Assembly (NCBI GenBank): GCA_964017195.1
Contig: OZ024894.1
Span: 926,001 to 990,000 of the forward strand
Reading direction: 5' to 3'
DNA from: Siderastrea radians
Lineage: Eukaryota; Cnidaria; Anthozoa; Scleractinia; Rhizangiidae
DNA: 64,000 nt
The number at the start of each line of letters is the position of its first letter. The stretch's first letter is position 1. The notes beneath the pieces were generated by a model. It did not search any database. It had not been told where the DNA came from and saw nothing but the letters and a program-made list of their open reading frames with translations. The position numbers and the translations under genes were made by a program. Shown here piece by piece: positions 42,795 to 53,351 of this stretch.

Positions 42795-43587
42795 ATGCAT
42801 CAGTCAATTCCAGCGGTGCCCATCCCCCCCCGGACCAACCCCCGGGCATTAGCATTTAAAAAAAAAATGGCAAATTCCCGGGGGTGGGGACAAGTAAGTC
42901 CGTCAAATGCCCCGGGGTGGGAACAAAATAGAAGGCAAATGCCCCACCCCCGGGATCATCTAGAAAGCGACACTTCTCAAGATTTTAATAATAAATCATA
43001 ACGAAAAAAGTGTCACTCATCATTATTATCAATGCGCTTTGGTTATTTTATACCTGTGCGTCTCCCCTTCCGTTGTTCATTTGTTTTCAAAATAATGATA
43101 CTTTATTAATATCAATAACACGTTCATTTCTTTGATTTTGACATACACAACTTATAAGTGTTTTATTAAATAAGCTATATTAAAAGAAAAGCTTAAATAA
43201 TTTCGAAGAACTGAAAATGCATGATCTGTATTTAACAAACGGCCAAAAACATAAAATATTTTTACTAAACTGGTCATCTCGGAGAGCTTAAAAATCCATA
43301 TAGTACGAAGAATTAATTTCACTTGATACAGTATTTAATCAACAAACGATGAAATCAATCAGCGAACAGCAACAAAATAATGGAAGATCATGGACGACCT
43401 CAGACTGACTACACCAAAACGTTTTTCTCACCTTGTCAAATGCCCCGGGGTCGTCCCGGGGGTAGGCAAATGCCCGACCCCTGGGCAGTGATAAAATTTC
43501 AAATGCCCCACCCCCGGGATTAAAATGTGAGCAAATGCTCGACTAATGTCCGGGGGGGATGGGCACCGCTGGAATTGACTGATGCAT
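42795..43587. mobile_element. 793-bp non-autonomous element with about 40-bp inverted repeats
   Basis: The left end ATGCATCAGTCAATTCCAGC, continuing through GGTGCCCATCCCCCCC, is mirrored at the right end (GGGGGGATGGGCACC then GCTGGAATTGACTGATGCAT) with a one-base difference in the C run. Inside each end are CAAATGCCCCGGGG-type repeats; the centre is AT-rich and non-coding. Confidence 0.8.
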
Positions 43588-43637
43588 AACCCCAATAACA
43601 CTAATAATCCGAGGTATATTTTTATTTTATTTTTCAG

Positions 43638-43715
43638 GGCCTCCAAAAAGAAGGTGGCCACAGGAAACAGCTTATTCTGTGTTACTTTGCAGTTAAATAA
43701 AAATGAACATTTAAT
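43638..43715 (+). other. Possible 3'UTR exon of astacin copy B with AATAAA
   Basis: A TTTATTTTTCAG acceptor precedes GGCCTCCAAAAAG, and AATAAA occurs about 60 bases later (near 43696). The paralogous orphan gene at 47.5-48.3 kb shows the same arrangement: stop, donor a few bases later, acceptor, short exon, AATAAA. That supports the reading. Confidence 0.4.
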
Positions 43716-44316
43716 AACTCCTTGTAGAGTTAACATTGTGCTTATTTATCGTTAAAAGTACTCCACGTTTTGAATGTCTTGACAAATCCTAAGGCACAGT
43801 TTCAAAGTTGAGTGTAGTTCAAACGTTTGGGATGAACACGTTAGAAAAGAGAACCACATTTGCTTTTATTTCATAAAAAATATCTCTAACGTTTATGTTT
43901 TTCTCTAGCTCTTTTTTACTATAAATGACGGTTTAGAAAACAGAATTGTCCCAGAAGTGTAGGTCATAGGTTTTACCCATGGTTTCTGAGGTTTCTTTGT
44001 AGCCGATTGTCGTATCGTGTGCCAAATTGAATAAGCGCAGCTTACTCACTATCCGAAATGTTAGTCATTTTTTCCCACAGGGACGGACTTTTTGACACTT
44101 ATTCTTTGTTAACAGGCCCATTTCCTCACCCGATAGTAACACTCAGAGGACTCTGAGGACTCAGAGGACTCTATTTTCCCTAAAATATGAAATAAACTTC
44201 TTCCTACTTAGAACTTGAAAAAAGGCAGCAAGGAAAGGAAATAGTCAATTATTATACATTGTAGTCACTATCTGTCTTTTCATTAGCTAAGAGCCTACAG
44301 TTAATTCTGGGAATCA

Positions 44317-44378
44317 GCGCAACCTACAGATTATTCACTGACCTGCTAGCAGATTAGTGAATAATCTGTAGGTTGCGC
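44317..44378. repeat. 62-bp perfect hairpin
   Basis: Twenty-two-base arms (left arm begins GCGCAACCTACAGATTATTC) pair perfectly around an 18-base loop. This is a minimal palindrome, probably a MITE remnant. Confidence 0.85.
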
Positions 44379-44613
44379 GCGTAATGCATGATTTCCAAGC
44401 GCAATGTGGGAGGCATCTGAAAGCGCAGTAAATTCATGGCTCGTCGATTCGCTTCTTAAACCGAGCAAGAAATTGAAAAATCACTGAAACAAAAAGAATC
44501 GGAAAACAAAAGAAGGCTGACAAAAATGCGAAGGAACTGTCCGGAGGACAAGAAGGACACAAATGTTGAAATTGTTTGCCGTTATTTTGTTTACCTGTAA
44601 AACAATGTATAAT

Positions 44614-44763
44614 AAAACAATTATTAGATTCGGTTTTTGCGATATCCGGAATAATCAAGGTCTCGGTAAGTGTTATCGGCCTCAGCCTCCGGCTTCAGCT
44701 GATAACAGTTACCTCGACCTTGATTATTCCGGATATCGCAAAAACCTCATCCAATAATTGTTT
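44614..44763. repeat. 150-bp fold-back MITE
   Basis: The left arm contains TTTTTGCGATATCCGGAATA followed by ATCAAGGT, and the right arm contains its complement. The outer AAACAATTATT and AATAATTGTTT complete the stem, and TATCGGCCTCAGCCTCCGGC forms the loop region. Confidence 0.85.
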
Positions 44764-45772
44764 ATAATCTATGCATATGTAAATCTTTTGCAGTCGAGGC
44801 TCTCATTTGCATAGCAAATATGATTTGGCACATAATGAAAAACAGTTTCAAACAGCTGTGCAAAGAAAAAATTAAAAGTAAGCATTGACATATGTCTTTT
44901 AAAAAACGTTGCTTGTCAGTTGTATCAACAGGCTCACAAACTTAGTTCAAATTATTTTCAATTATTGCCCAATCATACGTATGAGGTTACTTCAGTTAAA
45001 CGAGCCCCTTGGTCGCTGCGCGAGCTCGATTACCATATGAAAGCATTAGTCCGGTTTCTCTTGTGTACGTTTGTAATTGGAATGATCACACTTTAGTATT
45101 TCAGTTACAGACTCACACCTCAGAACCACCTTGTTCAATTAATAATTTTTAACTGAATAGCTACACTTTTTGCTTTCACAAAACTCAAAATTTAGAACCA
45201 CTTTGTACAGCATAAAAAATAGCACCGCAGGAAAGTACTCCTCAGTAGCTTTCATTTGAATGGCCACACGTAAGGCTTAATTCATAAACAGTGTAATCTG
45301 AAATTTAGAACCGCCATGTACAACATGTACAGCAAAATATATGAACAGAACCAAACTAAAGAACGTATTGCAGTCAATAATTACATAGTATTTCTTGGTC
45401 GAGTACAATTTGGCTCGCACCTAAAAAAAACCGTGTTACTTATTTCTAGGCTTTTTGTAGTGCGCTGCCTTTTGTGGTTATTCTTTCTACACAGGGTATA
45501 CAGGGGATATTATAGGGTGATATAGAGTGACAGATACCTCTTTACTTATATATGAAATATGCATTATTTCGCGTAAGCGTAACATGAAAGAAAACCCCTT
45601 TTTTGCTGGTCTGTTAGTGTTCAAACGAGGAAATCCGTAAAGTTCCGCCACCTATCTCACCAACACTCGAAGGATGTAGACTTCGCTTTCGTAAGCATCG
45701 CTAGAAAAGTAAAGATGTATGGTATCACAAGACCTCGCATGAAAAGTCCTAAAGTGCATCCTACTCCTACTT

Positions 45773-46828
45773 TCATTGACCAACTTGAGAATGATACGAG
45801 TTTGCTGCGGTTGCAGCAGGGGTGATGGAACAACCACGACCTGTGTGGAAGGATCTCCTAAAAACTGTGTGACTCCGCTCGAATTGATTATGACAGTCCA
45901 AGCAAAATATTCTGCAGTAAGTTTTCTTGACCGCACTTCTGAATTCTCGCAGACGCAAGCAGTACATCAGGGGATTTAAGGAAGAGTTGGAGAGCATCAA
46001 TGTCGTGGTAAACTCGTATGCTATAACAGTTATTTTCTTGGGCGGCTCTGACATGTTATTTATTGCCGTGGCCACAAAAAAAGGAAGGTAGCAGAGTAAA
46101 AATGTGAAAAAGACATACATGGCATTGACCGAGGATTTGCGTAGCTTTTTCAGGCGAGAAATTGCAATCTGAGACAGCTGTGGGACTTCTTGACTGCGAA
46201 TTTGTGCTTTGTGCCTTCTAACAACAACGCAAAGTTTCGTGTACACAGCAAATGTCAGTAAAAGAGAAATAGCGACGATCACAGCAGCAAAAGTTGAATA
46301 AACATGAAAACCTTCCAACCAAACTAGGCTTAGCAACGCACTGGTCACCCAGGTCCCGATCTGGGTAATATTGATCCGTTTCTCGGTTACATATTCTTTG
46401 TATCTCAAATTCAAGCGAATCGCTAAATATCTGTCAGCCCCAATAATTGTAATGTAAAGCAGTGAAATACCAGTGAGAGCAGACGTCGCCATACTGTAAA
46501 CTGCCACAACATGACAATGTGGTATGGAGTTGTTGTAGAGACTGTACAACACGGAGATATACAATGGATGAACCACGATTCCAACAGCAAGATCGGTCAA
46601 AGCTAAACCAAATAACAGATAATTCGACGTTGAGTGTAGCGAAGACACCAGTGCAAAGCTGAGAAGAATCGAAAAATTTCCTAAAGTTGCGGCTAACATA
46701 AGCGAAACGTTGGCGATGATGTTAACCAAAATGGTACTTTGTTCGCCTATGAGAAAAAGGACAGGAACCTCAATGAAACATGTGCCTTGGGTGTCATTTG
46801 ACGACAACAGACTCAATTCTGTTGTCAT
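45773..46828 (-). CDS. Rhodopsin-like (class A) GPCR 1, intronless, 351 aa
   Basis: This is a seven-transmembrane G-protein-coupled receptor; the ligand is unknown. It starts at an ATG (46828). The extracellular N-terminus (1-32) has an N-glycosylation sequon NDT. Helices fall at about 33-60 (LGN in TM1), 69-94 (LALTD in TM2), 104-130 (Cys105 at the start of TM3, then ADRY at 131-134), 154-172 (Trp160), 179-203, 232-256 (CYLP 246-249 in place of CWxP) and 268-291 (NSSLNPLMY, with NPxxY intact). The loop between TM4 and TM5 is very short (about LEGFHVYST) and has no cysteine, so the usual TM3-ECL2 disulfide cannot form. That is characteristic of MECA-type receptors (melanocortin, adenosine, cannabinoid and relatives). 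The C-terminus (300-351) has Cys residues for palmitoylation. A paralogue lies 10 kb away on the same strand. Confidence 0.9.
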   Translation of the reverse strand: MTTELSLLSSNDTQGTCFIEVPVLFLIGEQSTILVNIIANVSLMLAATLGNFSILLSFALVSSLHSTSNYLLFGLALTDLAVGIVVHPLYISVLYSLYNNSIPHCHVVAVYSMATSALTGISLLYITIIGADRYLAIRLNLRYKEYVTEKRINITQIGTWVTSALLSLVWLEGFHVYSTFAAVIVAISLLLTFAVYTKLCVVVRRHKAQIRSQEVPQLSQIAISRLKKLRKSSVNAMYVFFTFLLCYLPFFVATAINNMSEPPKKITVIAYEFTTTLMLSNSSLNPLMYCLRLREFRSAVKKTYCRIFCLDCHNQFERSHTVFRRSFHTGRGCSITPAATAANSYHSQVGQ

Positions 46829-46829
46829 T

Positions 46830-47470
46830 GCTCGTAATGTTCCGAAACAAGTGTTGATTTACAAGTTGTCTCGTACAGTATTTTCCACGTTTCAGTCTTA
46901 CTTTGTGAGTTTTACAGCTTAAAGAAAATGATTAAAATAATCGACGCCTTAGCGAGCTTGACTTTTAATAACCTCCGTCCAACGTCAATTATACTTTGTA
47001 CACCTGTCCTTGTTTGCATTAGGAGGCCAACGCGTCAATTAATAATTAAAAGTTTACTTCATGTAGCTGTTACACACGTTGAACAAGTTGCTAACTCAAA
47101 AATCATGTCGCCCATTTAAATCAGTTTCCAACCTTTACTTCGATTATTTTTGTTTCACAGGACAATAAAACTTCTCTTCAAGCAGTGCTTTAAGGCGACC
47201 GAAATGGTAGCATTTCAAAAGACAATCGAACAGAATGCTGAGATAAAATTTTGGATGTTGGTGTGATATAAAATTAACATTTAAAAATTACCCCAAGAGA
47301 GGCCACCAGTAACAAGCAGATGTTTTTATTGTGTGATGGTGAAAATATAGGTACATAATGTAAAATTATTTTATTTGGAAAGATAAGGCGCAGAGAATGA
47401 TAAGCTTTTATTCTAATTATTAGTTATTTCAGTTCTTTGCCCTCGTAAATTGCATTTGATAAAAAGACAA
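46830..47470. other. 5' flank of GPCR 1 and 3' flank of the orphan ShKT gene
   Basis: No gene is supported. AT-rich, with no repeat structure that I could identify. Confidence 0.4.
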
Positions 47471-47474
47471 GCTA

Positions 47475-48328
47475 ACTGGTTATTTTCCTCTTCTTTATTT
47501 CATGATTTAACAGCAAAAAACATCAAATCATTGAAAGTCACATAGAAATCATTTTCTACCGAGAGGCAAATCCTTTTTAGGACGTCCTGAAAAAAAAGAG
47601 AGAAAAAACGAAAGAAATGTTTGTTTTTGAAGTACACCAGCCCATTAGCTAATGTAACTGGTATTAATTACTTTAACTTACCACTTTAAACTCATTTTGA
47701 CAGGTCAACAATCGTAAGGAGCCAAGGAACGAGACAATGGGAAAAGAATGTTAAACAGTTACCCCAAAATAATAATTTCGACGCGTTTTCTGTATGGTAA
47801 AAAATTTATCAACGAACAATCGTGTAGAGCACTAAGAAATAATTGTTTAAATCACTTGTTCTTGATTATTTGAGTTATCTAATGTCCACCTCCACGCAAA
47901 GCACCTGAGAAATGGTAATCCTAGAGCTGATACGTTGAATAAAAGGTGAATAAATCCCTTGCAAATAACACACTATAATAGAGAGCGGGTATGTTATCTA
48001 GGGTATCTAGGGATTTTATCAGTTTTTCAAAAAATTGTACCTAATTTGCACTCTTCTTCTGACAGACCCTGTTGCTATGATCGACAACTACTATGAGTTT
48101 ATCAGATCTTAGGCCCCGACTCGAAGTAAAACAACTTCTCGTTCCAAACACGACATATTTTCCCCCTGCTCTGACAAGCGATCCAGTGCGGCTATATTAT
48201 TAAATTCAACTCACCTTGTCAACACAGACCACAGGTTCTTGCGCACCTCGATTTCATGTAGCCGGTCCAATGACACCACTGGGCGTTCTGTTTGCACCAA
48301 GCAAAGCCCGATCGATCAACACACCAAC
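47475..48328 (-). CDS. Orphan ShKT-domain exon with 3'UTR exon, minus strand (partial gene)
   Basis: The last coding exon runs from 48328 down to the TGA at 48221-48219, after a CTTTCAG acceptor. It encodes an ShKT domain with six cysteines and the conserved YM and TCGLC end, closely resembling the ShKT exon of astacin copy B. Four bases after the stop is a GTGAGT donor (48214). A TTTTTTTCAG acceptor at 47587 opens a short non-coding exon with AATAAA at 47499-47494. I could not find astacin zinc-site exons upstream on this strand within the window. This is therefore either the end of a long gene with another N-terminal domain, or a stranded piece of the astacin family. No Lys-Tyr dyad of channel-blocking type is seen. 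The frame and splice signals are intact. Confidence 0.7.
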
Positions 48329-48329
48329 C

Positions 48330-49475
48330 TGAAAGTGGAATCCAGAACGGTGAAGCCGGTTTTCCTGAGAAAATTTAAGTAGTTCACTCTCTTTCCATAT
48401 TTATAGGGATATTTTCAAAGCTTGAAGAATTAACCCTCGGACGTACAATAGGAAAGTTTTTTTTTTCCATTTTTTCAAGAGGGTTTTTATCAGCATCTGC
48501 AATTTACGGTAACTGTAAGTATTCCCCTTAGACACACAAATGAAACGTTTAATCAAAATCGTTTGCTATGGTATGAGAATCCTCAGGCCTTAGAAACGGA
48601 AAGTTCGGTCATCAGAAATGACCGAACTTTGATCCCTACCCGCTAGAAGACAATAGGAGCCGTTGACAGAGCACACAGTCGGGTGCTCCTCTGGCCTCTA
48701 GTAAACGAACGTTAATCGTCAGTCACGCGTCAACACTTGACAGAGCCCACAGTTGGATTCTCGTGTTTTCGCTGGTAAAGCGAATGTTAACCATCAGTCA
48801 CACGTCAACTTTTCACGGTGCTTGCGAAATATCGCTGAAGGATTTACTCTAGAGGCGAGTGGATTTTAACTATCAAGTATTTTTCACGTGCGTGAAAAAA
48901 TAGACGGTCGTATAAATGGCGAGCGCAAACGTTGGAAGCAGCTAGATGATGAGTGCATTCTCTTCGTCTTGAGCAAGAAAAACATCCAAGCGCAAGAACC
49001 GCTTCGCTTCGTTCTTATTACGTGTGGTTCAGCTTTACGATAGTTCACCTCCGCTTCTTCAGACATGCCGCATTGAGCCGAATAATTAATAGGCAGGCGA
49101 GGCGAGTAAACGTAACAGACAATACAACACGCAGTCAGGCTGCAAAAATAAAAACTCCCACGTTTTATTTTTCAGTGCGAAAAGGGGGGGGGGGGCTAAG
49201 TGGGACGGTATATTAATTGTTGTACATGCAAGCATGAGACGACCTGGACTTGACGTTTTCTGTCACTTACTGCAATATTCTAGTAGTGCATTTGGCTGAA
49301 TTGGAAAATTTATATATTCTAATACCTATTATAATTATGCTTCATTCACTGTTGTTTATCATTAGAAATTAGCAAGGGTAGGGTGAGTTGACATTTTTTA
49401 TTGTCAGGAAGCAATTAACGTTCTTCACTTCCGTTTTCTCGAGAGAATCGCTTTCAGTGAATCAAGTTTTAGAAA
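48330..49475. other. Intergenic region upstream of the orphan ShKT exon
   Basis: No exon that I can support. Contains a two-copy direct repeat (48663-48809) and a 60-codon minus-strand frame starting at 49066 with a good ATG but no recognisable domain. Confidence 0.4.
48663..48809. repeat. Two-copy direct repeat, 74-bp period
   Basis: TTGACAGAGC...GTCAGTCACGCGTCAAC is followed by TTGACAGAGC...ATCAGTCACACGTCAAC. Both copies begin TTGACAGAGC and end CGTCAAC, so each unit also has short inverted ends (TTGAC/GTCAA). Confidence 0.75.
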
Positions 49476-49479
49476 CCTC

Positions 49480-49907
49480 TATGATTAGTACTGTTTGTGT
49501 TACATTGAACTGTATGAGGCGCAACACCCGCCAGTTCAGATGGATGAAAATATTAAGTGCACTCCTAAATTCTGATTAGTACTTTTTATGTTACATTGAA
49601 CTGTATGAGGCGCAACACCCGCCAGTTCAGATGGATAAAATTATTAAATGTTCAGTACTGTTTATGCTACATCGAACTGTATGAGGCACAACACCCGCCA
49701 ATTCAGATGGATAAAATTATTAAATGATCAGTACTGTTTATGCTACATCGAACTGTATGAGGCGCAACACCCGCCAGCTCAGATGGATAAAATTATTAAA
49801 TGATCAGTACTGTTTATGCTACATCGAACTGTATGAGGCGCAACACTCGCCAATTGAGATGGACAAAAACATTGAGTGCGATCTTAAATACTATGATTAG
49901 TGCTGTT
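49480..49907. repeat. Minisatellite, five copies, 76-bp period (first interval 91)
   Basis: GAACTGTATGAGGCGCAACA blocks occur at about 49509, 49600, 49676, 49752 and 49828. The first interval carries 15 extra bases. Each unit can form a hairpin from GAACTG and GGCG pairing with CGCC and AGTTC. Later copies vary at the 3' strand of the stem (CAATTC, CAGCTC, CAATTG). Confidence 0.88.
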
Positions 49908-49909
49908 TA

Positions 49910-51480
49910 TAAAATTTAAGTCATACCTTGGTTCTGTCCAGCGTTCTTCTTTTATTATCTTCTAGTTCCTTCCATTTGGCATAGTAGCTCATAGTAAACA
50001 CGCTCCAGTTATTTAGCACGCAAATAAGTGTCTCTTTCTTTCTATTTTCGAATTTTCTTGACCTCTCTTTCCATTATTCGAGACTATCGTTTTCTTTTGT
50101 TTCTTTCGTTTCACGTCCTGCGTTTCTCATCGACTAAATTTTCACGAGAGCGTCGTGGCATGATCGTTCTTTCAAAAGCGCGCGCTTTCCCCTCAATTCC
50201 CGCTTCCAAGGCTTGTAACGCGATCGCCGGTTAAGTTGCCTCTAGCTTACGTGTGTGCCCGCAATTCCATACTCCGATATACCAAATTCGAATGGACAGC
50301 GGCTTATTGCAAAATAATAGCGAAAACTAGGGAAAGTGCAAAAAAGGAATTTTTAAAATAAATTGATCTTTGTGGCGCAAGTTAGCAAAATACATCACAG
50401 CGATAACTTAAGGGATGACACCATTCTTTTGGATGATTTAAACCTTTTTTAATTAAAAAAAAGGCACTCGTGGCTTCACCAATCATTTCAAGTTTGTTTC
50501 TTGCACAGCCACATCCGGCGCGGATTTATCATCATCGCCTCTGCACTCGACAAAAATCGCAACGTCTTCACACAGGGAACGCGACCACTGAAAGATTCCA
50601 CAAAAACAACTAAAGAAGCTTGAATGTTCCCCATTTTCAGTTTTCCATCGCGGCGAAAAAGGGTTTCGAATTCGACGGGTAAAACGTGCCGGATGTATGT
50701 TTTTTAATTTCGGCCGCAACTCAAACTCCAACTGCGCGCGTTGAAAACGGCAGTGAAAATCAAATTCCCTTACACTGTATGATTGGCTTAAACGATAGAT
50801 TCAATTAATTAGATTTTCGAGCATTTAATTAGATCAATGTTAGCGTCCTTAGCAACTATGGCTTCCAACAGCGAGCCAGAAAATACGCTATGAGGATTCG
50901 AGTTACGTACGAGATATGACGTCATAAGCACAAGGTGGTCAAGCCATTTTTGAATAAAAATGCATGTTTTGACCTTTTTTCGGGGAAAAGGTATAAAATG
51001 TTGACAAAAGCAACTGATGTCATATTCGATATGTCTAGCATCAAAAATTTCAATTTCCATAATTACAAAGCAACCACTGTCATTGGTTGAATATAAAAAA
51101 GGGCCAAATTCAAATCTTTTATCTAAAATTTTGATGATATTATGCCGTTAAAGCGAAAGAAGTTTGAGCCAGCATTCGTTCGTTAGGTTTGTTTTCAGCT
51201 TCCAGTAATATCTTAAGATTCGTATGTGGGGAAACTCAGTTTTGGGGAAGATTTCTTCATGAAGCGAAACATCAAATGTCAGAAAAGGTCTGCGTTCTTT
51301 TCCCATCACAGCTTATTACTGATAACCGTTCTCCATTGGCGCGGTACGGGAAGATTTAATATCACACGTGCGTTTCCTGTAAAATGTCATAGGATCCGGA
51401 TAGTTATTTTTGCCGCTAAATCCGCCACGCGCGTAGCCTGCAGACGATTTATTTTCAGTGTATTTTGTTTTCATTGAAAA
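49910..51480. other. 5' flank of the HTH_40-like gene
   Basis: No gene is supported. Short frames on both strands have no domain. The promoter of the gene at 51485 should be in the right part, but no clear core element is visible. Confidence 0.35.
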
Positions 51481-51484
51481 AGAT

Positions 51485-52188
51485 ATGGCCGAAAGGTAAG
51501 TTTTTCGTATTGCAGTTCATCGTGTCTCGTCTTATGGTTAGCTCATGTTTCTTTGCAATTTTACGCCAGAAAGCGCCCCGCGCAGGAAGAATTCAGTACC
51601 GCTACTGCAAGCAGCACAAAACGACCACGAGTTGATCGAAATGTAAGTATATTTTTTCCACGGTACAGCAGTTACAATCAAAGAAACCAGAAATCCCAAG
51701 CTCGTTTTCTGAGTTTGGGTGCCTAGTTGAACTGTTAAAACATGTAGCGGAAGGTAAACATCAATATCAACATTCCACGAAAGAAGCTAAGAGATGTCGT
51801 GACGAAATGTATATATTTGACTCATTCATTTTGCAGAAGATGCACCTTTACAAGATATATGGAAATAATCCAGCTTCACCAAGAAAGATTGAAGAAGTGG
51901 AGAAATTGAGGAAGGGGAAAGATTTTCAGATGATTTCCCGGGAGATGGGAGTTGCGATAGCCACAGCAGAGGTCTATGGCATCGACGCATTTGCGGCGAA
52001 TGCACCGCTTGATAAAGCCGTGCTGGCGCGCCACCTTAGACAGGGATTCTTTCTTTTCCATCAAGGCTGCCATTGAAAAGAACGCGGACGAAAAGCTACG
52101 CACGGTTAAAGACCAACTACAAGACGCTTTTTCGTATAATCAAATTAGATTTGTTATTGCTTGTTTGATTCGCGATGTCGAGTTGTAA
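51485..52188 (+). CDS. Stand-alone HTH_40-like protein (WRN/RecQ C-terminal type), three exons, one frame break
   Basis: Exons are 51485-51495, 51570-51642 and 51838-52188, joined by GTAAG donors and CAG acceptors in consistent phase. Exons 1-2 encode a short basic leader with a likely nuclear signal (MAERKRPA and TKRPRVDR). Exon 3 resembles the HTH_40 helix-turn-helix found at the C-terminus of WRN and bacterial RecQ helicases: KIEEVEKLRKGKDFQMISRE, GVAIATAEVYGIDAF, then a helical part ending in KLRTVKDQLQDAFSYNQIRF and VIACLIRDVEL. No helicase domain lies nearby, and the product would be only about 145 residues. Around 52037-52045 the frame shifts between ARHL and LDRDSFFS, so the current sequence cannot be read through. 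This may be a young pseudogene or a consensus indel. It probably binds nucleic acid; a role with a transposon or helicase is speculation. AATAAA occurs at 52818. Confidence 0.6.
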
Positions 52189-52190
52189 GC

Positions 52191-52236
52191 CTAGTCTCCT
52201 GTGCAGCCATTTTTAGTGTTGTCACGCAACGCTCGC

Positions 52237-52287
<51 letters not shown>

Positions 52288-52335
52288 GGAGGAGCTTGGC
52301 GTGACGACGCAAAAAACGGCTGCGTAGAAGACTAG
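52191..52335. repeat. 145-bp hairpin element with poly-C/(CA)n core, directly after the HTH_40 stop
   Basis: The arms CTAGTCTCCTGTGCAGCC...GTTGTCACGC and GCGTGACGACGC...GGCTGCGTAGAAGACTAG are imperfect complements. The centre (52236-52282) is a C run followed by about 12 CA dinucleotides. The element starts two bases after the TAA of the HTH_40-like gene. Confidence 0.8.
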
Positions 52336-52339
52336 TTAT

Positions 52340-53205
52340 AAGCCTTGCAAAGCAGATTTTTTTGTCATCTCCAAAGTGGGCGCTTTTCTTCTTCTTTTTT
52401 TTAACCTAATGAACGCCATATATTCCGCCAAAAAAGTACATTTCCTTTTTTTTGGGGGGGGGGGGAGGGGGGTTGAATTATTCTAGCTGGGTTCTGACTG
52501 TCGTCTTATATCTTGCTGAATGTTGGGTGGCTTATCAACGAGTCAGAACGTCACACAACTTTATGAGGTAGTCACAACAAACTTTCCAGCTTCTGCAAGT
52601 TTTGCACCCCTCTAGGAGATGATCAAATACTGCAATTTATTTCCAGTTTACATGAACAATTATTGTACATATAACTAAAAAATTATCTCTAGAGTGTACG
52701 TTCTTAGATGTTTTAGTTGAAAAGTGTACCTTTGTTTTGCATAGTCAGTTATCAACAAGCAACAGGTTTTCGACCATGAATGTATAAAATTGAGGCCTAC
52801 AGGAGACAACATAAGAAAATAAAGTTTTTACTTGATGAATTATACCATGCCTTCAATTGCTTATTGAAATACTGTCACTGAAAGGATTTTTCACCACTGA
52901 AGTGATGGTAAATAACTGAATCTGTATCTTTTCTATTTTCATGTAACACAAAAAACACACAACAGTGGTTGCAATCTCTTTGAGTGTCAAAAGTACCCTT
53001 TTTTCTCAGGTGGACACCAAATAGACATAACTTTTTTCCTTCCTTTCAACACTAACTTTAACTGTGCTCCTAGGAAAAAAAGCCACCTCTTTATAAGTTA
53101 TCTGTGTATTATTTTCTGACAAACACAGCAAGATGGGACAGTAAAATGCAACCACATTGATTCGAGAGCTCTACGGAATTCTCAGTGACCAACAAAAAAA
53201 TGATA
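52340..53205. other. Convergent spacer between the HTH_40-like gene and the peptidase-like ORF
   Basis: No gene. Contains a G run (52453-52472) and the candidate AATAAA at 52818-52823. Confidence 0.4.
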
Positions 53206-53209
53206 ATAT

Positions 53210-53351
53210 TACAGTTGTCTGTCTTGTAAGCGACCACCATCAAGATCAGATTCTTAATTCAGTGTTTGCCAGTTTTCAAACATGATTTCTTAACAACAGA
53301 TGCTATAGATGTCCCTTATGGGAGTGGTCACTCAGAGAGAGTCAACTGTAT
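53210..53351. mobile_element. 142-bp pogo-like MITE, TA-flanked
   Basis: The ends TACAGTTGTCTGTCTTGTAA and its counterpart finishing GAGAGAGTCAACTGTA are related inverted repeats with TA at each border, followed inwards by CGACCACC/GGAGTGGTC. The terminal CAGTTG matches the larger element at 61701-62209, so one transposase probably moved both. Confidence 0.65.

Larger units (their letters stand above)
43740..45770. other. Intergenic region with palindromic elements
   Basis: Besides the two hairpin elements annotated separately, there is a tandem GACTCAGAGGACTCTGAGG motif at 44150-44172. No gene is supported; the 60-75-codon frames at 44.4-44.8 kb come from a palindrome. Confidence 0.45.

Noticed and set aside
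44563..44767. Two related 63-64-codon frames
   Set aside because: They arise from the 150-bp palindrome at 44614-44763, which reads similarly on both strands.
48884..49066. 60-codon minus-strand frame MSEEAEVN...
   Set aside because: The ATG context is good, but the frame is short, has no recognisable domain and lacks a supported splice partner.
49480..49907. CRISPR-like array
   Set aside because: Units are contiguous 76-bp tandem copies with no unique spacers, in a eukaryotic genome.
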